NCBI RefSeq assembly: GCF_023707985.1
Contig: NZ_BRCF01000001.1
Span: 57,877-121,876 of the forward strand
Reading direction: 5' to 3'
DNA length: 64,000 nucleotides
Source of the DNA: Sporosarcina sp. NCCP-2716
Lineage (GTDB): Bacteria > Bacillota > Bacilli > Bacillales_A > Planococcaceae
Positions 53,946 to 63,611 of the stretch are shown piece by piece. Each line of letters opens with the position of its first letter. The stretch's first letter is position 1. The notes beneath the pieces were generated by a model. The model saw only the letters and a list, made by a program, of their open reading frames with translations, searched no databases and was not told where the DNA came from. Both the position numbers and the translations under genes were made by a program.

Positions 53946-56900
53946 ATGAAAATAAGCGATTTTTCGATCAAACGACCGGTGTTTACGATCGTCACGATGT
54001 TTCTCATCATCATCCTCGGAGCTGTTTCATTCTTCAAGATTCCTGTCACCCTCATCCCGGATCTCAACCCGCCTGTTGCAGTCGTCGTCGCGAACTATGG
54101 CGGCGCCTCGCCGACCGAGGTCAGTGAGAAGCTCACCAAGCCTCTGGAAGAGAGCCTTTCGACCTCTCCCGGTCTGAAATCCCTGCAGTCCACGTCGCAG
54201 GAAGGGGCGACCCTCATCTTCATGATGTTCGACTGGTCCGCAAGTATCGATGATGTCCAGCTCGATATCCTCCAGCGGATCGACCAGGTCCCTGTCCCGG
54301 AAGGCGCGGACAAGCCGCGCTTCATGAAATTCGATCCGTCCCAGTTCCCGGTCATCCAGCTGTCGCTGAAAACGGCGAAGGATGATGTCGATATCCGGAA
54401 GATCGCGGAAGAGCTTGAGACCGAGCTCCGTCAGACGGAAGGTGTGGCGAGCGTCAGTGTCTCAGGTAAACTAGTGGAAGAAATCCAGATCAAGCTCGAC
54501 GAAGCCAAACTGGAGAAGAACGGTCTGACGCAGGCCGACGTCGTCCAGGCGGTCCAGGCGTCGAACGTCACGATGCCGGGTGAACCGGTGAGTGCTTCGG
54601 GCGGCAAACAGCTGACGACACGGATTGTCAGCACGCTCGCAAATGCGCAAGATGTCGGAAATGTCATTATCGGGCCGAATCCGCTGACGGGCAAGCGCAT
54701 GTATGTCAAAGACGTCGCAGCCGTCAGCCGTGGGGAAGCCGCCAACGATACGATAACGCGAGCGAACGACCAGCAGGCCGTTCTGCTCTCCGTGCTCCAG
54801 GAGTCGGGTGCGAACACAGCGCAAGTCTCCAAATCGTTCAAGCAGTCACTCGACCGCCTGCTCGATGAAAAGCAGTTCAAAGACGTCAATGCTGATATCC
54901 TGTTTGACCAGGGGGATTACGTCCAGCTGGCCATCAACAACATCGGCCAGTCGCTCATCCTCGGAGGCATCTTCGCGATGATCGTCCTGTTCTTCTTCCT
55001 GAAAGGGGTCCGCAGTCCGATCATCATCGGAGTCGCGATTCCCTATTCGGTCATCGTGACGTTCGTACTCATGTTCTTCGCGGACTTCTCGCTGAACATC
55101 ATGACGCTCGGTGCGCTCGCACTCGGCATCGGGATGCTCGTCGATAACGCGATCGTCGTCATCGAAAACATCGAGCGTCATCTGGCGATGGGGAAAGACC
55201 GCAGGACAGCGGCAAGCGAAGGGTCGAAGGAGATCGGCGGCGCGATCATCGCATCGACGCTGACGACTCTCGCGGTATTCGTGCCGGTCGTATTCATCAG
55301 CGGGCTGATCGGCCAGATCTTTACGCAGTTTGCGCTGACCATTTCGTTCAGCCTGTTCGCGTCCCTCGTCGTCGCACTGACGGTCGTTCCGATGATGGCG
55401 AGCCGGATGCTGCGCAAGCCGCGCCGCAATGTCGAGGCGCGCAGGAGACGGTCGCGTACATTGCGGACGTTCGAGAACTCTGTCAAATGGTCGCTCAGCC
55501 ACCGGTTCCTTATTCTCATGCTGACCGCTGTCGTTCTCGCAGCAAGTGCGTTCGGCATGACAAAGGTCGGGACGGAATTCCTGCCGTCGACCGATGAAGG
55601 CTTCTTCAGCGTCAACGTCGAACTGCCGAATGGCTCGTCACTTGAGTCGACGAATGCGGCCGTGAAAAAAGTGGAAGACGTCCTGAAAAAACAGAAGGAT
55701 GTCGATGTGTACGTCAGTCTCGTCGGCGGAACCCAGCAGTCGATGGCGCAGGGCGGCTCGAAGGCGGACACTGCTGAAATGTATGTGAAACTGAAACCGC
55801 TTGATAAGCGCGACCGTTCCGTCTTCGAGTTCATGGACGACGTGAAACCGAAAGTCGTCAAGTCGGTCGGGGATGCAGCGGATATCAGCTTCAGCGTGCA
55901 GGCGGCTGCGGGGTCAAGCCCGAATACGCTGTCGTTCTCGCTGGAAGACACAAACGAAGCACGTCTGATGAAAGCGACTGAGAAAGTCGATGAAAAGCTG
56001 AAAGGGCTCGACGGTATCACGGACGTCTCCAATAACTTGATGGACACGGTCGAGGAAGTCAAAGTGACCGTCGACCGGGAACTTGCTGCGAACTTCGGCC
56101 TCGCGCCGTACCAGGTCGCGCAAGTCATCACGGATGTCACGCGCGGTACGTTCGCCACGCAGATTGTCGATGAGAACGACGAAGTGCTGACCGTCAACGT
56201 CCAGTATGATAAGAAATTCTACGAAGACACCGGGGCCCTCCGGAAGATCAAGCTGCGCACACAGACCGGGCAGTATGTGAAACTCGGCCAAGTCGCGAAG
56301 ATCGACATTGCGGAAGGACCGGTCGCCATCCAGCGTGTCGACCAGGCGCACTCCGTTTCGTATGATGTGAAATACGAAAACAGCCGCTCGCTCGGCCAAG
56401 TGACGAAAGAAGTTAATGAAGCGATCGACGGCCTTAATCTGCCGGATGACGTGAAAATGTCCTACAGCGGCGACCGTGAACTGTTCGAGAACGCAGCAAA
56501 TGACATGCTCCTCGCGATCATCCTGGCTGTCGTCCTCGTCTACATCGTGATGGCTGCGCAATTCGAATCGTTCAAATATCCGTTCGTCATCATGTTCTCG
56601 GTGCCGCTCATGGTGATCGGTGTCGCCATCGGCCTGATTGTCACGAAGACGCCGATCAGTGTCACGGCGGTCATCGGTATCCTCGTGCTCGTCGGTATCG
56701 TCGTCAACAACGGCATTGTGCTCGTCGACTACATCAACCAGCAGAAGGAAAAAGGGATGCCGTCATACGAAGCGATCGTCATCTCGGTGAAGAACCGCGT
56801 GCGTCCGATCCTCATGACGGCACTCACGACCATCCTCGGCCTGCTGCCACTCGCACTTGGCATCGGTGAAGGCACGGAGATCAACCAGCCGATGGGGATC

Positions 56901-57035
56901 GCTGTCATCGGCGGTCTGATCAGCTCGACCTTCCTGACGCTGTATATCGTCCCGATCGTCTACAGTCTGTTCGATAAGAAGACGAGGCGGCGGGCGCGTC
57001 CGCAGCCCGATTACGAAGTGCCTGAAGACTTGTGA
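53946..57035 (+). CDS. RND-family exporter (SwrC/AcrB-like)
   Basis: A 1029-residue resistance-nodulation-division pump. It has the duplicated arrangement: helix 1, a large extracellular loop, helices 2-6 (about residues 335-530), then a repeat with helices 7-12 after about residue 540. The proton-relay region LALGIGMLVDNAIVVIENIERH with its Asp and the GIVVNNGIVLVDYINQ repeat are typical. In Firmicutes the group includes SwrC (YerP), which exports surfactin and lipids. No membrane-fusion protein adjoins it. Confidence 0.93.
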   Translation: MKISDFSIKRPVFTIVTMFLIIILGAVSFFKIPVTLIPDLNPPVAVVVANYGGASPTEVSEKLTKPLEESLSTSPGLKSLQSTSQEGATLIFMMFDWSASIDDVQLDILQRIDQVPVPEGADKPRFMKFDPSQFPVIQLSLKTAKDDVDIRKIAEELETELRQTEGVASVSVSGKLVEEIQIKLDEAKLEKNGLTQADVVQAVQASNVTMPGEPVSASGGKQLTTRIVSTLANAQDVGNVIIGPNPLTGKRMYVKDVAAVSRGEAANDTITRANDQQAVLLSVLQESGANTAQVSKSFKQSLDRLLDEKQFKDVNADILFDQGDYVQLAINNIGQSLILGGIFAMIVLFFFLKGVRSPIIIGVAIPYSVIVTFVLMFFADFSLNIMTLGALALGIGMLVDNAIVVIENIERHLAMGKDRRTAASEGSKEIGGAIIASTLTTLAVFVPVVFISGLIGQIFTQFALTISFSLFASLVVALTVVPMMASRMLRKPRRNVEARRRRSRTLRTFENSVKWSLSHRFLILMLTAVVLAASAFGMTKVGTEFLPSTDEGFFSVNVELPNGSSLESTNAAVKKVEDVLKKQKDVDVYVSLVGGTQQSMAQGGSKADTAEMYVKLKPLDKRDRSVFEFMDDVKPKVVKSVGDAADISFSVQAAAGSSPNTLSFSLEDTNEARLMKATEKVDEKLKGLDGITDVSNNLMDTVEEVKVTVDRELAANFGLAPYQVAQVITDVTRGTFATQIVDENDEVLTVNVQYDKKFYEDTGALRKIKLRTQTGQYVKLGQVAKIDIAEGPVAIQRVDQAHSVSYDVKYENSRSLGQVTKEVNEAIDGLNLPDDVKMSYSGDRELFENAANDMLLAIILAVVLVYIVMAAQFESFKYPFVIMFSVPLMVIGVAIGLIVTKTPISVTAVIGILVLVGIVVNNGIVLVDYINQQKEKGMPSYEAIVISVKNRVRPILMTALTTILGLLPLALGIGEGTEINQPMGIAVIGGLISSTFLTLYIVPIVYSLFDKKTRRRARPQPDYEVPEDL

Positions 57036-57057
57036 TGAAAACCGTACAGCCTGCCAA

Positions 57058-57097
57058 GCCGGCATCCGCAGATTTCCTGCAGATGCCGGCTGTTTTT
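57058..57097 (+). terminator. RND exporter terminator
   Basis: Arms GCCGGCATC-TGCAG and CTGCA-GATGCCGGC, T5 run. Confidence 0.92.
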
Positions 57098-57271
57098 ACG
57101 TGAAACGGGGACAGCCGTGAATAGAAACCGCAGAGCCGTCATACAGTAAGACGGACTGCAAAGGTTTGTGAAGCTCAGAGAATCGGCTGCTTTTTCAGTG
57201 CAGGTGTCACTCTATTATCGGCTGGGCAGCAACAGCGGATGGAAATAATCTGCAGTTGGGCAATTGGGGAG

Positions 57272-57300
57272 TTTACAGAACCGCCGAAGCTTAGTATAAT
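57272..57300 (+). promoter_or_regulatory. Promoter of the riboswitch-terC transcript
   Basis: TTTACA (57272-57277), 17-base spacer, TATAAT (57295-57300). It lies about 40 bases upstream of the riboswitch. From 57098 to here no gene is seen. Confidence 0.82.
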
Positions 57301-57342
57301 GGAGAGAGAAATGACCCAACAACTGAATGTCTTTGACGTTTG

Positions 57343-57458
57343 TCAAAGGGGAGTAGCTATAGGGAAACCTATTTCATAGTCGTCAATACATGGTGTTTTA
57401 GCGCCATCGGTTATGATAGCTGGATTTTTCACAAATTCCGACTTAGCGAGACCTTTGC
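57343..57458 (+). promoter_or_regulatory. yybP-ykoY manganese riboswitch
   Basis: The paired ends CAAAGGGGAGTAG (57344-57356) and GCGAGACCTTTGCC (57445-57458) are the conserved boxes of the yybP-ykoY aptamer, which senses Mn2+. Between them lie two helical arms (ATAGGGAAACCTAT-type and GGTGTTTTAGCGCC). The downstream gene is a TerC-family protein, the usual partner of this riboswitch. Manganese is expected to raise expression. Confidence 0.92.
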
Positions 57459-57507
57459 CTTTTATTAGGTGAGGGTTTTTTTGATGGAAAAAAAGGAGGA
57501 ATTCATT

Positions 57508-58260
57508 GTGGAAACGATTTTACTGGAATACGCATGGGTGCTTGTTGTCCTCATCGTACTCGAAGGCCTGCTGGCTGCGGATAACGCTGTGGTCATGGCC
57601 GTCATGGTGAAGCATTTACCGAAAGTACAGCAGAAGAAAGCATTATTCTACGGGCTTCTCGGAGCATTCGTCTTCCGTTTCGCGGCGCTGTTCTTCATCA
57701 CGTACCTCGTGAACTATTGGGAAATTCAGGCGCTCGGGGCGGTCTACCTGCTCTATATCTCCATAAAGAGTATATGGGATCAGAAACACCACAAAGAGGC
57801 GGATCCGACGAAGAAGAAACGCAAACAGTCCGGTTTCTGGATGACTGTATTGAAAGTCGAGCTTGCTGACATCGCTTTCGCTCTCGATTCCATGCTTGCA
57901 GCGGTGGCGCTTGCTGTTACACTTCCCGAACTCGGCGACTTCCATATCGGCGGCATCAACGGCGGCCAGTTCACTGTCATGATGATCGGCGGCATCATCG
58001 GTCTGGTCCTCATCCGTTTTGCAGCGCGCCAGTTCGTGACCTTGCTGGAGAAATATCCGTCACTTGAGACAGCGGCTTTCCTGATCGTAGGCTGGGTAGG
58101 TATCAAACTCGTTGTCATGACGCTTGCACATCCGAAAGTGCATATTCTGGCTGAATCCTTCCCGCATTCAGCAGCGTGGAAGCTCACGTTCTGGATCGTG
58201 CTGGCAGGTATTGCTGTCGGCGGTTACTTGACAGCTGTCGCTAGCAAGAAGAAAAAGTAA
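57508..58260 (+). CDS. TerC-family membrane protein (YkoY/MeeY-like)
   Basis: A 250-residue protein with about seven helices. The family acid motif is in LEGLLAADNAVVMAVM (about residue 18) and its repeat in VELADIAFALDSMLAAVAL (about 117). Both contain the Asp residues used in metal transport. Relatives in B. subtilis export manganese, in part to metallate secreted enzymes. The GTG at 57508, eight bases after AAGGAGG, is preferred over an upstream in-frame reading that begins inside the riboswitch's downstream region. Confidence 0.92.
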   Translation: METILLEYAWVLVVLIVLEGLLAADNAVVMAVMVKHLPKVQQKKALFYGLLGAFVFRFAALFFITYLVNYWEIQALGAVYLLYISIKSIWDQKHHKEADPTKKKRKQSGFWMTVLKVELADIAFALDSMLAAVALAVTLPELGDFHIGGINGGQFTVMMIGGIIGLVLIRFAARQFVTLLEKYPSLETAAFLIVGWVGIKLVVMTLAHPKVHILAESFPHSAAWKLTFWIVLAGIAVGGYLTAVASKKKK

Positions 58261-58282
58261 GCCATCGAGCAAAAAGAATAAC

Positions 58283-58325
58283 GTCCACCGCTGTCAGGCA
58301 GACTGGCAGCGGTGGGCTTTTTCGT
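58283..58325 (+). terminator. terC terminator
   Basis: Arms TCCACCGCTG and CAGCGGTGGGC around a CAG-rich loop with a T5 run. Confidence 0.88.
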
Positions 58326-58442
58326 GTTCATCCGCTGTGGGCCATGGTTTCAGGCGAAGGGTAAGTGGCTGAGATTTCACTGACAGGGTAAATTCAAATG
58401 TGGTATGATAATGGCTCCCAGCAGGAAAGGATCGGATAGACA

Positions 58443-59792
58443 ATGAGATTCAGCAGAGACAATTTCCGCCGCTTCACACCGGCTCAAATAATCGTATTTT
58501 ATTACTTCCTGGCAATAGCGTTTTCTTTCCTGTTGCTGAACTTACCGGGCGTTTACAATGAGGGCGTGCATGTATCGTTCATTGACAGCCTGTTCACGGC
58601 GGTGAGCGCGGTCAGCGTTACGGGATTGACCCCGATCAGCATCGGCGGTACATATACGGTGTTCGGCCTGTGCATGGTCATGCTCGTCCTTCAGATCGGC
58701 GGCATCGGCATCATGTCGATCGGCACGTTCTTCTGGCTGCTCCTGAAAAAACGGATCGGCCTCCGCGAACGGCAGCTCATCATGGTGGACTCCAACCAGT
58801 ATTCACTCGCAGGCGTCGTCCAGCTCATCAAGCAGATCGTCTGGCTTATCTTCCTGATCGAACTGATCGGCGGGATCATCCTGACGCTGTATATCATGCC
58901 GCTCTACGATACATTCTCGGAAGCGCTCCTGAACGGCATGTTCATGGCGGTCTCTGCGACGACGAACGCTGGTTTCGACATTACCGATGCTTCGCTGCTG
59001 CCATATTTCAATGATTATTTCATCCAGACCATCACGATGATCCTGATTGTCCTCGGCGCAATCGGTTTTCCGGTCCTTGTCGAAGTGAAGAGTTATTTCT
59101 CGAAAAAAGTGCCCCATTTCCGTTTCTCGCTGTTCACGAAGATCACGACGGCGACATTCGGCATTTTGCTCGCGGGCGGGGCGCTCATGATTTTCGTCCT
59201 CGAGTCGTTCCATTCGTTCAAGGGGATGCCATGGCATGAGCGGCTGTTTACATCGCTTTTCCACTCGGTATCCGCGCGTTCCGCAGGATTAACGACGTAT
59301 GACATTACAAATTTCAGTGATGCGACCGACATCGTCATCAGTATCCTCATGTTCATCGGTGCTTCGCCGAGTTCGGTTGGCGGAGGGATCCGGACGACGA
59401 CGTTCGCGATCGCCATCCTGTTCCTCATCAACTTTGCTAAAGGCAAGGACGTCGTGCACATCTTCCAGCGCCGGATCACCCTTATCGACATCTTCCGCTC
59501 GTATGCTGTCATTCTGCTTGCGGGCTTCATGGTCATTGTCTCGATGCTGATCCTGCTCATCACGGAGAAAGGGATTCCGGTCGTGCCGCTGCTGTTTGAG
59601 ATTACGTCCGCGTTCGGTACGTGCGGCATGTCGCTCGGGATTACAGCCGACTTGTCAGTGCCCGGGAAAGTGATCATCATGGCACTCATGTTCATAGGCC
59701 GGGTCGGGCTCATCTCATTCCTCTTCACGCTCGGTGGAAAAGTTCACAAGACGTCCATCCGTTATCCGAAGGAACGGGTCATCATCGGGTGA
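58443..59792 (+). CDS. Potassium uptake membrane subunit KtrB/KtrD
   Basis: A 449-residue Trk/Ktr-type K+ channel subunit with four M1-P-M2 repeats. Selectivity-type loops are SVTGLTPI (about residue 59), ATTNAGFD (about 178), SARSAGLTT (about 282) and FGTCGMSLG (about 395), each with the conserved glycine. The regulatory KtrA/KtrC subunit is not adjacent. KtrB versus KtrD cannot be told here. Confidence 0.95.
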   Translation: MRFSRDNFRRFTPAQIIVFYYFLAIAFSFLLLNLPGVYNEGVHVSFIDSLFTAVSAVSVTGLTPISIGGTYTVFGLCMVMLVLQIGGIGIMSIGTFFWLLLKKRIGLRERQLIMVDSNQYSLAGVVQLIKQIVWLIFLIELIGGIILTLYIMPLYDTFSEALLNGMFMAVSATTNAGFDITDASLLPYFNDYFIQTITMILIVLGAIGFPVLVEVKSYFSKKVPHFRFSLFTKITTATFGILLAGGALMIFVLESFHSFKGMPWHERLFTSLFHSVSARSAGLTTYDITNFSDATDIVISILMFIGASPSSVGGGIRTTTFAIAILFLINFAKGKDVVHIFQRRITLIDIFRSYAVILLAGFMVIVSMLILLITEKGIPVVPLLFEITSAFGTCGMSLGITADLSVPGKVIIMALMFIGRVGLISFLFTLGGKVHKTSIRYPKERVIIG

Positions 59793-60014
59793 TCGGCTGG
59801 GCTGCCATGCGGCCCTGCCGCCGGGAACCGTCTAGTATAAAAGCACACGAAGCAACAAGTTATTTTAGAATTGTAAAAATATTTGTGCCCTTAGGCCTAT
59901 ATAAGGGTCAGATGAAATGTGGAATAATCTTTCATGTAGATAACATTCATTAGTAACAGTGAACATATATCACCGTCTGTTTGCATAGCCTATCTATATT
60001 CTCGGGGTGAAAGG

Positions 60015-61460
60015 ATGTCGGGCCAAGTGGAAACTGCTTTTAAAAGTATGTCCCTGTTCGTCAAGGAAAATCGTAATCCATGCATCTTAGTGGAAAAAGA
60101 CGGAACCATTGTCCTTGCAAATACATTATTCAAGAACAAGTTTTCGTTGCACGAGGATGATAACTTTCTGACACGGATCACCGTCAGGCAGAGCTTGCAG
60201 GATTGGTATGATATTCTGAAAAACTCTGAGGAGACGGAGGTCGTGCAGATGGACAACTTCGCCATCTCCATCCGCGACAACGTGGAATGCCTTTGCAAAG
60301 CGCACGTCTTCTACAGCAGAGACAAGCAGCAGGCGGTTGTGACGTTCATATTGCCCGCCTCTGAAGTCGACATCCCTTCATCGGTGTATGCAAGCTCGTT
60401 CGGGTGCGTTTCGAAGACCATCCTGCTTGTCAGCCGGGAAGGGCAGATCATGGACGTCAATCATAAGGTGACCAGTCTGTTCAATATGTCGCGTAAAGAA
60501 CTCGTCGGCAGGCATGTCCAGACAATCTACCGGAAATTGAATACGTTGAAAGATGATGCGGAGCGGGTCTACGCCGATTATGTACGCAGACTGCAGACCT
60601 TCGGGGAAGCTATGTTGACGGGGCGTTTCGAAAAAGACCCGAACGATATAAAGTTTTTCGAAATCCGGTCTTCCTACAACATGGAGAGTGATATCTATGT
60701 CGTGGAAGTGAAGGATTGCACGGAAACGGAAATGCTGCGCAAACAGCTCGAACATTCCGGTTCGCTGTCGACGGTCGGACAGATGGCGGCGAGCATTGCT
60801 CATGAGATCCGTAATCCGATGACGACGCTTAAGGGATTCGTGCAGCTGATGGAAGTGACTGCCACGGGAGATACGGCGAAGTATCTGGAAGTGGTGGACA
60901 GCGAGCTGCAGCGTATGGAAGCCATTCTGAACGAAATGCTCATGCTGTCGAAACCGACCGAAGAGAAATACTCGGAGTTTTCACTCGGCGTGCTGATCAC
61001 GAAAGTGCTCGAGATCATGAAGCCGAAAGCGATGTTCGAGTCAATCGAAATCGACTGGCAGGACAGCTCCTTCTGCAATTCGATGATCTATTCCAATGCG
61101 GATAAACTGAAACAAGTGCTTCTCAACTTGTTCAAGAATGCTTTCGAAGCGATGGGACCGGGCGGCGTCCTGACGCTGAAGCTGGAGAAAGGGCCTGGGG
61201 AACACTCATTCAGCCTTACTGTTACGGATACAGGGAAAGGCATGTCGGAGCTGCAAGTGAAAAACATGTTCATGCCTTTCTTCACGTCGAAACCGGAAGG
61301 CACGGGACTCGGACTGCCGTTCGTCCTCAAGACGATGGAGGACTTGGGCGGTTCAGTGGCCGTCACGAGCCAGCTCGAACTCGGCACGACATTCATGCTC
61401 GTTTTCCCTGTACATTGCATGCAGGACGTCCATGAGATCACCCACCTTCCGGCCAATTGA
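60015..61460 (+). CDS. Cytosolic PAS-domain sensor histidine kinase
   Basis: A 481-residue kinase without membrane helices. Two PAS-like domains occupy about residues 10-115 (NPCILVEKDGTIVLAN) and 125-235 (TILLVSREGQIMDVNHKV). The phospho-acceptor His is residue 263 in AHEIRNPMTTLKGF. The ATPase has N-box LLNLFKNAFEAM and G boxes DTGKGMS and GTGLGLP. This H-box and lack of helices resemble sporulation kinases such as KinA and KinE, which feed Spo0F. No response regulator is adjacent. Confidence 0.93.
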   Translation: MSGQVETAFKSMSLFVKENRNPCILVEKDGTIVLANTLFKNKFSLHEDDNFLTRITVRQSLQDWYDILKNSEETEVVQMDNFAISIRDNVECLCKAHVFYSRDKQQAVVTFILPASEVDIPSSVYASSFGCVSKTILLVSREGQIMDVNHKVTSLFNMSRKELVGRHVQTIYRKLNTLKDDAERVYADYVRRLQTFGEAMLTGRFEKDPNDIKFFEIRSSYNMESDIYVVEVKDCTETEMLRKQLEHSGSLSTVGQMAASIAHEIRNPMTTLKGFVQLMEVTATGDTAKYLEVVDSELQRMEAILNEMLMLSKPTEEKYSEFSLGVLITKVLEIMKPKAMFESIEIDWQDSSFCNSMIYSNADKLKQVLLNLFKNAFEAMGPGGVLTLKLEKGPGEHSFSLTVTDTGKGMSELQVKNMFMPFFTSKPEGTGLGLPFVLKTMEDLGGSVAVTSQLELGTTFMLVFPVHCMQDVHEITHLPAN

Positions 61461-61551
61461 CACCTCACCGCCATCCCAACTTTTGACGAAACGTCCGTTT
61501 GGGCACTATACTATGTATATCGACCAAAAGGGAAATTGCAGGTGAAGTGAT

Positions 61552-62004
61552 GTGGAAAACGCGAATGAACGGGCACTGAAGTTATTTGTCGTCCTGTCCA
61601 GAGCGAGTAAAGTGCTGCACGAAGAAACGAATCGGCTCATTACGTCGGAAGGTCTGAACCCGACTGAATTCGCGGTGCTGGAATTGCTGTACCATAAAGG
61701 GAAGCAGCCTATCCAGAAAATCGGGGAAAAGATCCTCATGCGGAGCGGGTCGATGACCTACGTCATCAATAAGCTGGAAGACAGCGGCTATTTGCGCCGG
61801 GAGACCAACGCCCAGGATAAGCGTGTCACGTATGTGGCGATCACGGAATCCGGTGACAAACTGATGGCCTCCCTGTTCCCCGGACACGCGGATAACATAA
61901 CCCGTCTGCTTTCGGTACTGACACCTGAGGAACAGGAGCAGGCTTCTGCACTGCTGCAGAAACTCGGAGTGTCCATACGGGATCTGTCTTCACAAAAAAA
62001 CTGA
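61552..62004 (+). CDS. MarR-family transcriptional regulator
   Basis: A 150-residue winged-helix regulator. The recognition region LMRSGSMTYVINKLEDSGYLRRETN followed by the wing DKRVTYVAITESG is classic MarR. The start is a GTG after GGTGAAGTGAT. It follows the kinase by 90 bases. Its target is unknown; a promoter-like TTGACGA...TATACTATG region at 61482-61512 precedes it. Confidence 0.93.
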   Translation: MENANERALKLFVVLSRASKVLHEETNRLITSEGLNPTEFAVLELLYHKGKQPIQKIGEKILMRSGSMTYVINKLEDSGYLRRETNAQDKRVTYVAITESGDKLMASLFPGHADNITRLLSVLTPEEQEQASALLQKLGVSIRDLSSQKN

Positions 62005-62036
62005 CCAGCCAATGTGGCCGATCAGTTTTTTTGGTT
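61992..62036. terminator. Bidirectional terminator
   Basis: Arms AAAAAACTGA-CC-AGCC and GGCC-GATCAGTTTTTT, overlapping the marR stop; serves the convergent lipoprotein gene too. Confidence 0.85.
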
Positions 62037-62062
62037 GTTCACTTGATTAATAACGTAAAAAC

Positions 62063-62800
62063 TTATTTCGTCGAAACGATGGTTTCAGCCATTTTAAGGA
62101 AGTCATCGTAATACTTTTCGTTGTTATTATCGTAAATCATGACTTCCACGAGCATGCTGCCGCGTTCGAAGAGCATCGCTGTGACCGGACCTTCCGCTGC
62201 GAGCACGCGGTACGCTTTCAGTTTCTCGAGACCGCCGCTCTCCGGCAGATCGGAACCTTTGGTCAGTTCAGCAGGTGAGGCATCGGAGCTGGTTGCCGCA
62301 AGCTTTGTGTTCATGTTCTCCAGGGCTTTGTCATAATCAGCGTCCGCAGAATCGGACGTTGAGATGCTCATGAAGTATGAATCATCATCCTTTACGTATA
62401 ATACATCGCGTCCCGGTTCTTCGCTTGTCAGTGTATAGCCGTCAAGGACCTGCATCTTGAAGTCTTGTTCATCGCTCGTCACTTCACTGCTGTCAGGAAG
62501 CTCAGCTGAAGTGTCATCCGCTTCTTGCCCGCTGTCTTCGCCTTCACTGTTTTCACCTTCGCCGGCAGAATCGGATCCATCCGTTTCAGTCCCTTCGGAT
62601 GAGCTGTCATCCGTCGTTCCGCTATCGTCCGTTGTACCGCTGTCAGTGCCAGTGTCCGTTCCTTCAGTATCCGTATTCACCGTTTCGGAAGGATCTTCGA
62701 CTCCGGCATTGTCTGTTTTTTCGTTATTGCTGTCTGTCCCGCATGCCGCCAGCAGAAGCGATGCGGACAGCGCTGTGTACATCAATTTTCGGTTAATCAT
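62063..62800 (-). CDS. Lipoprotein with acidic Ser/Thr/Gly linker
   Basis: A 245-residue lipoprotein. The signal peptide ends in the lipobox LLAAC (Cys about residue 20). Residues 30-105 are a low-complexity tract of Asp, Glu, Ser, Thr and Gly. Residues 110-245 form a folded domain (QVLDGYTLTSEEPGRDVLYV and a C-terminal DDFLKMAETIVS). No named family recognised. A strong AAGGAGG precedes the ATG at 62800. Probably a cell-surface protein whose linker spans the wall. Confidence 0.88.
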   Translation of the reverse strand: MINRKLMYTALSASLLLAACGTDSNNEKTDNAGVEDPSETVNTDTEGTDTGTDSGTTDDSGTTDDSSSEGTETDGSDSAGEGENSEGEDSGQEADDTSAELPDSSEVTSDEQDFKMQVLDGYTLTSEEPGRDVLYVKDDDSYFMSISTSDSADADYDKALENMNTKLAATSSDASPAELTKGSDLPESGGLEKLKAYRVLAAEGPVTAMLFERGSMLVEVMIYDNNNEKYYDDFLKMAETIVSTK

Positions 62801-62853
62801 CGGGTGGCCTCCTTTTTCTTCCTGTAATTTGACGATTCCCTCATTTAAAAGTT

Positions 62854-63060
62854 TCAATCTTCTTTTCGGTGGATAATCTTGTACCGTTTGTGATTGACCA
62901 CTGTTTTTTCTTCAAGTCCGAGGTCATCGAAATTCTCCATGAACGTCAAGTTGACAATAACCGAGTTGTCGTTCACCTTTTCCACAATTCCCTGCAGGTC
63001 TTCACCGAATTCGATGATCGATCCTACAGTTGCAATGTTCGGGTTCTCCATCTCTTCCAT
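62854..63060 (-). CDS. DUF2187 protein (YkvS-like)
   Basis: Sixty-eight residues with a KOW/SH3-like barrel: VGSIIEFGEDLQGIVEKVNDNSVIVNLT then TVVNHKRYKII, the DUF2187 pattern. AAAGGAG lies nine bases before the ATG at 63060; the TTG nine bases upstream is too close to it. Function unknown. Confidence 0.85.
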   Translation of the reverse strand: MEEMENPNIATVGSIIEFGEDLQGIVEKVNDNSVIVNLTFMENFDDLGLEEKTVVNHKRYKIIHRKED

Positions 63061-63262
63061 ACTCTCCAACTCCTTTTTCGTTGAGCGCTGTTGTGTACTA
63101 TTCGTTTTAGATATACGTAAAGTATCATGAATTCATCGATTGTACAAATGTTAGAAGTTATGAAGACTTTTGTCGAAAGTTGTCTAAAATTTTAGATACC
63201 TTTTGTTTGGTGGCTATGGTAAACTACCTGAAGGTATGTAGTGACCCAATGGAGGTGTGCCA

Positions 63263-63439
63263 GTGAATAAGTTGGAGAGAAAGATCGAACAGACGCGCAA
63301 GGAACTCTTAACCACTGCACGGGAAAAAGGGCTTTCCTCCGCTGATACGATCCGGTTAAGCGTCGAATTGGACCATCTGCTTAACGCCTATGACATGGAA
63401 AAAGAAGTAACGCACACGATTTTGCGGTTACACGGATAA
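63263..63439 (+). CDS. Spo0E-like aspartyl phosphatase
   Basis: Fifty-eight residues, two helices, with the SVELDHLLNAY signature (S-x-E-L-D) that dephosphorylates Spo0A~P in the Spo0E/YnzD/YisI group. GTG at 63263 is seven bases from GGAGG; the GTG at 63257 is too close. With the sporulation-type kinase 2 kb away it suggests opposite inputs to one phosphorelay, as inference. Confidence 0.88.
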   Translation: MNKLERKIEQTRKELLTTAREKGLSSADTIRLSVELDHLLNAYDMEKEVTHTILRLHG

Positions 63440-63544
63440 AGCCGATAAAAAAGAATTTGAAAAAATCGGCGTGTAAGAGGTTTAGAGTAGTGTGAGGCGG
63501 GCATACTATCATTGAACACAGCAACATTCTCATTTCCCCCTTTT

Positions 63545-63578
63545 GAGGACGGCTCTCTCCCAGGAGCCGTCTTTTTTT
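63545..63578 (+). terminator. Terminator upstream of the second array
   Basis: Arms GACGGCTC and GAGCCGTC, T7 run. It lies 105 bases past the Spo0E-like gene, which it may end. Confidence 0.85.
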
Positions 63579-63611
63579 GTTTGCTGATAAATAGGAGGGA
63601 TCGGACAGGCG

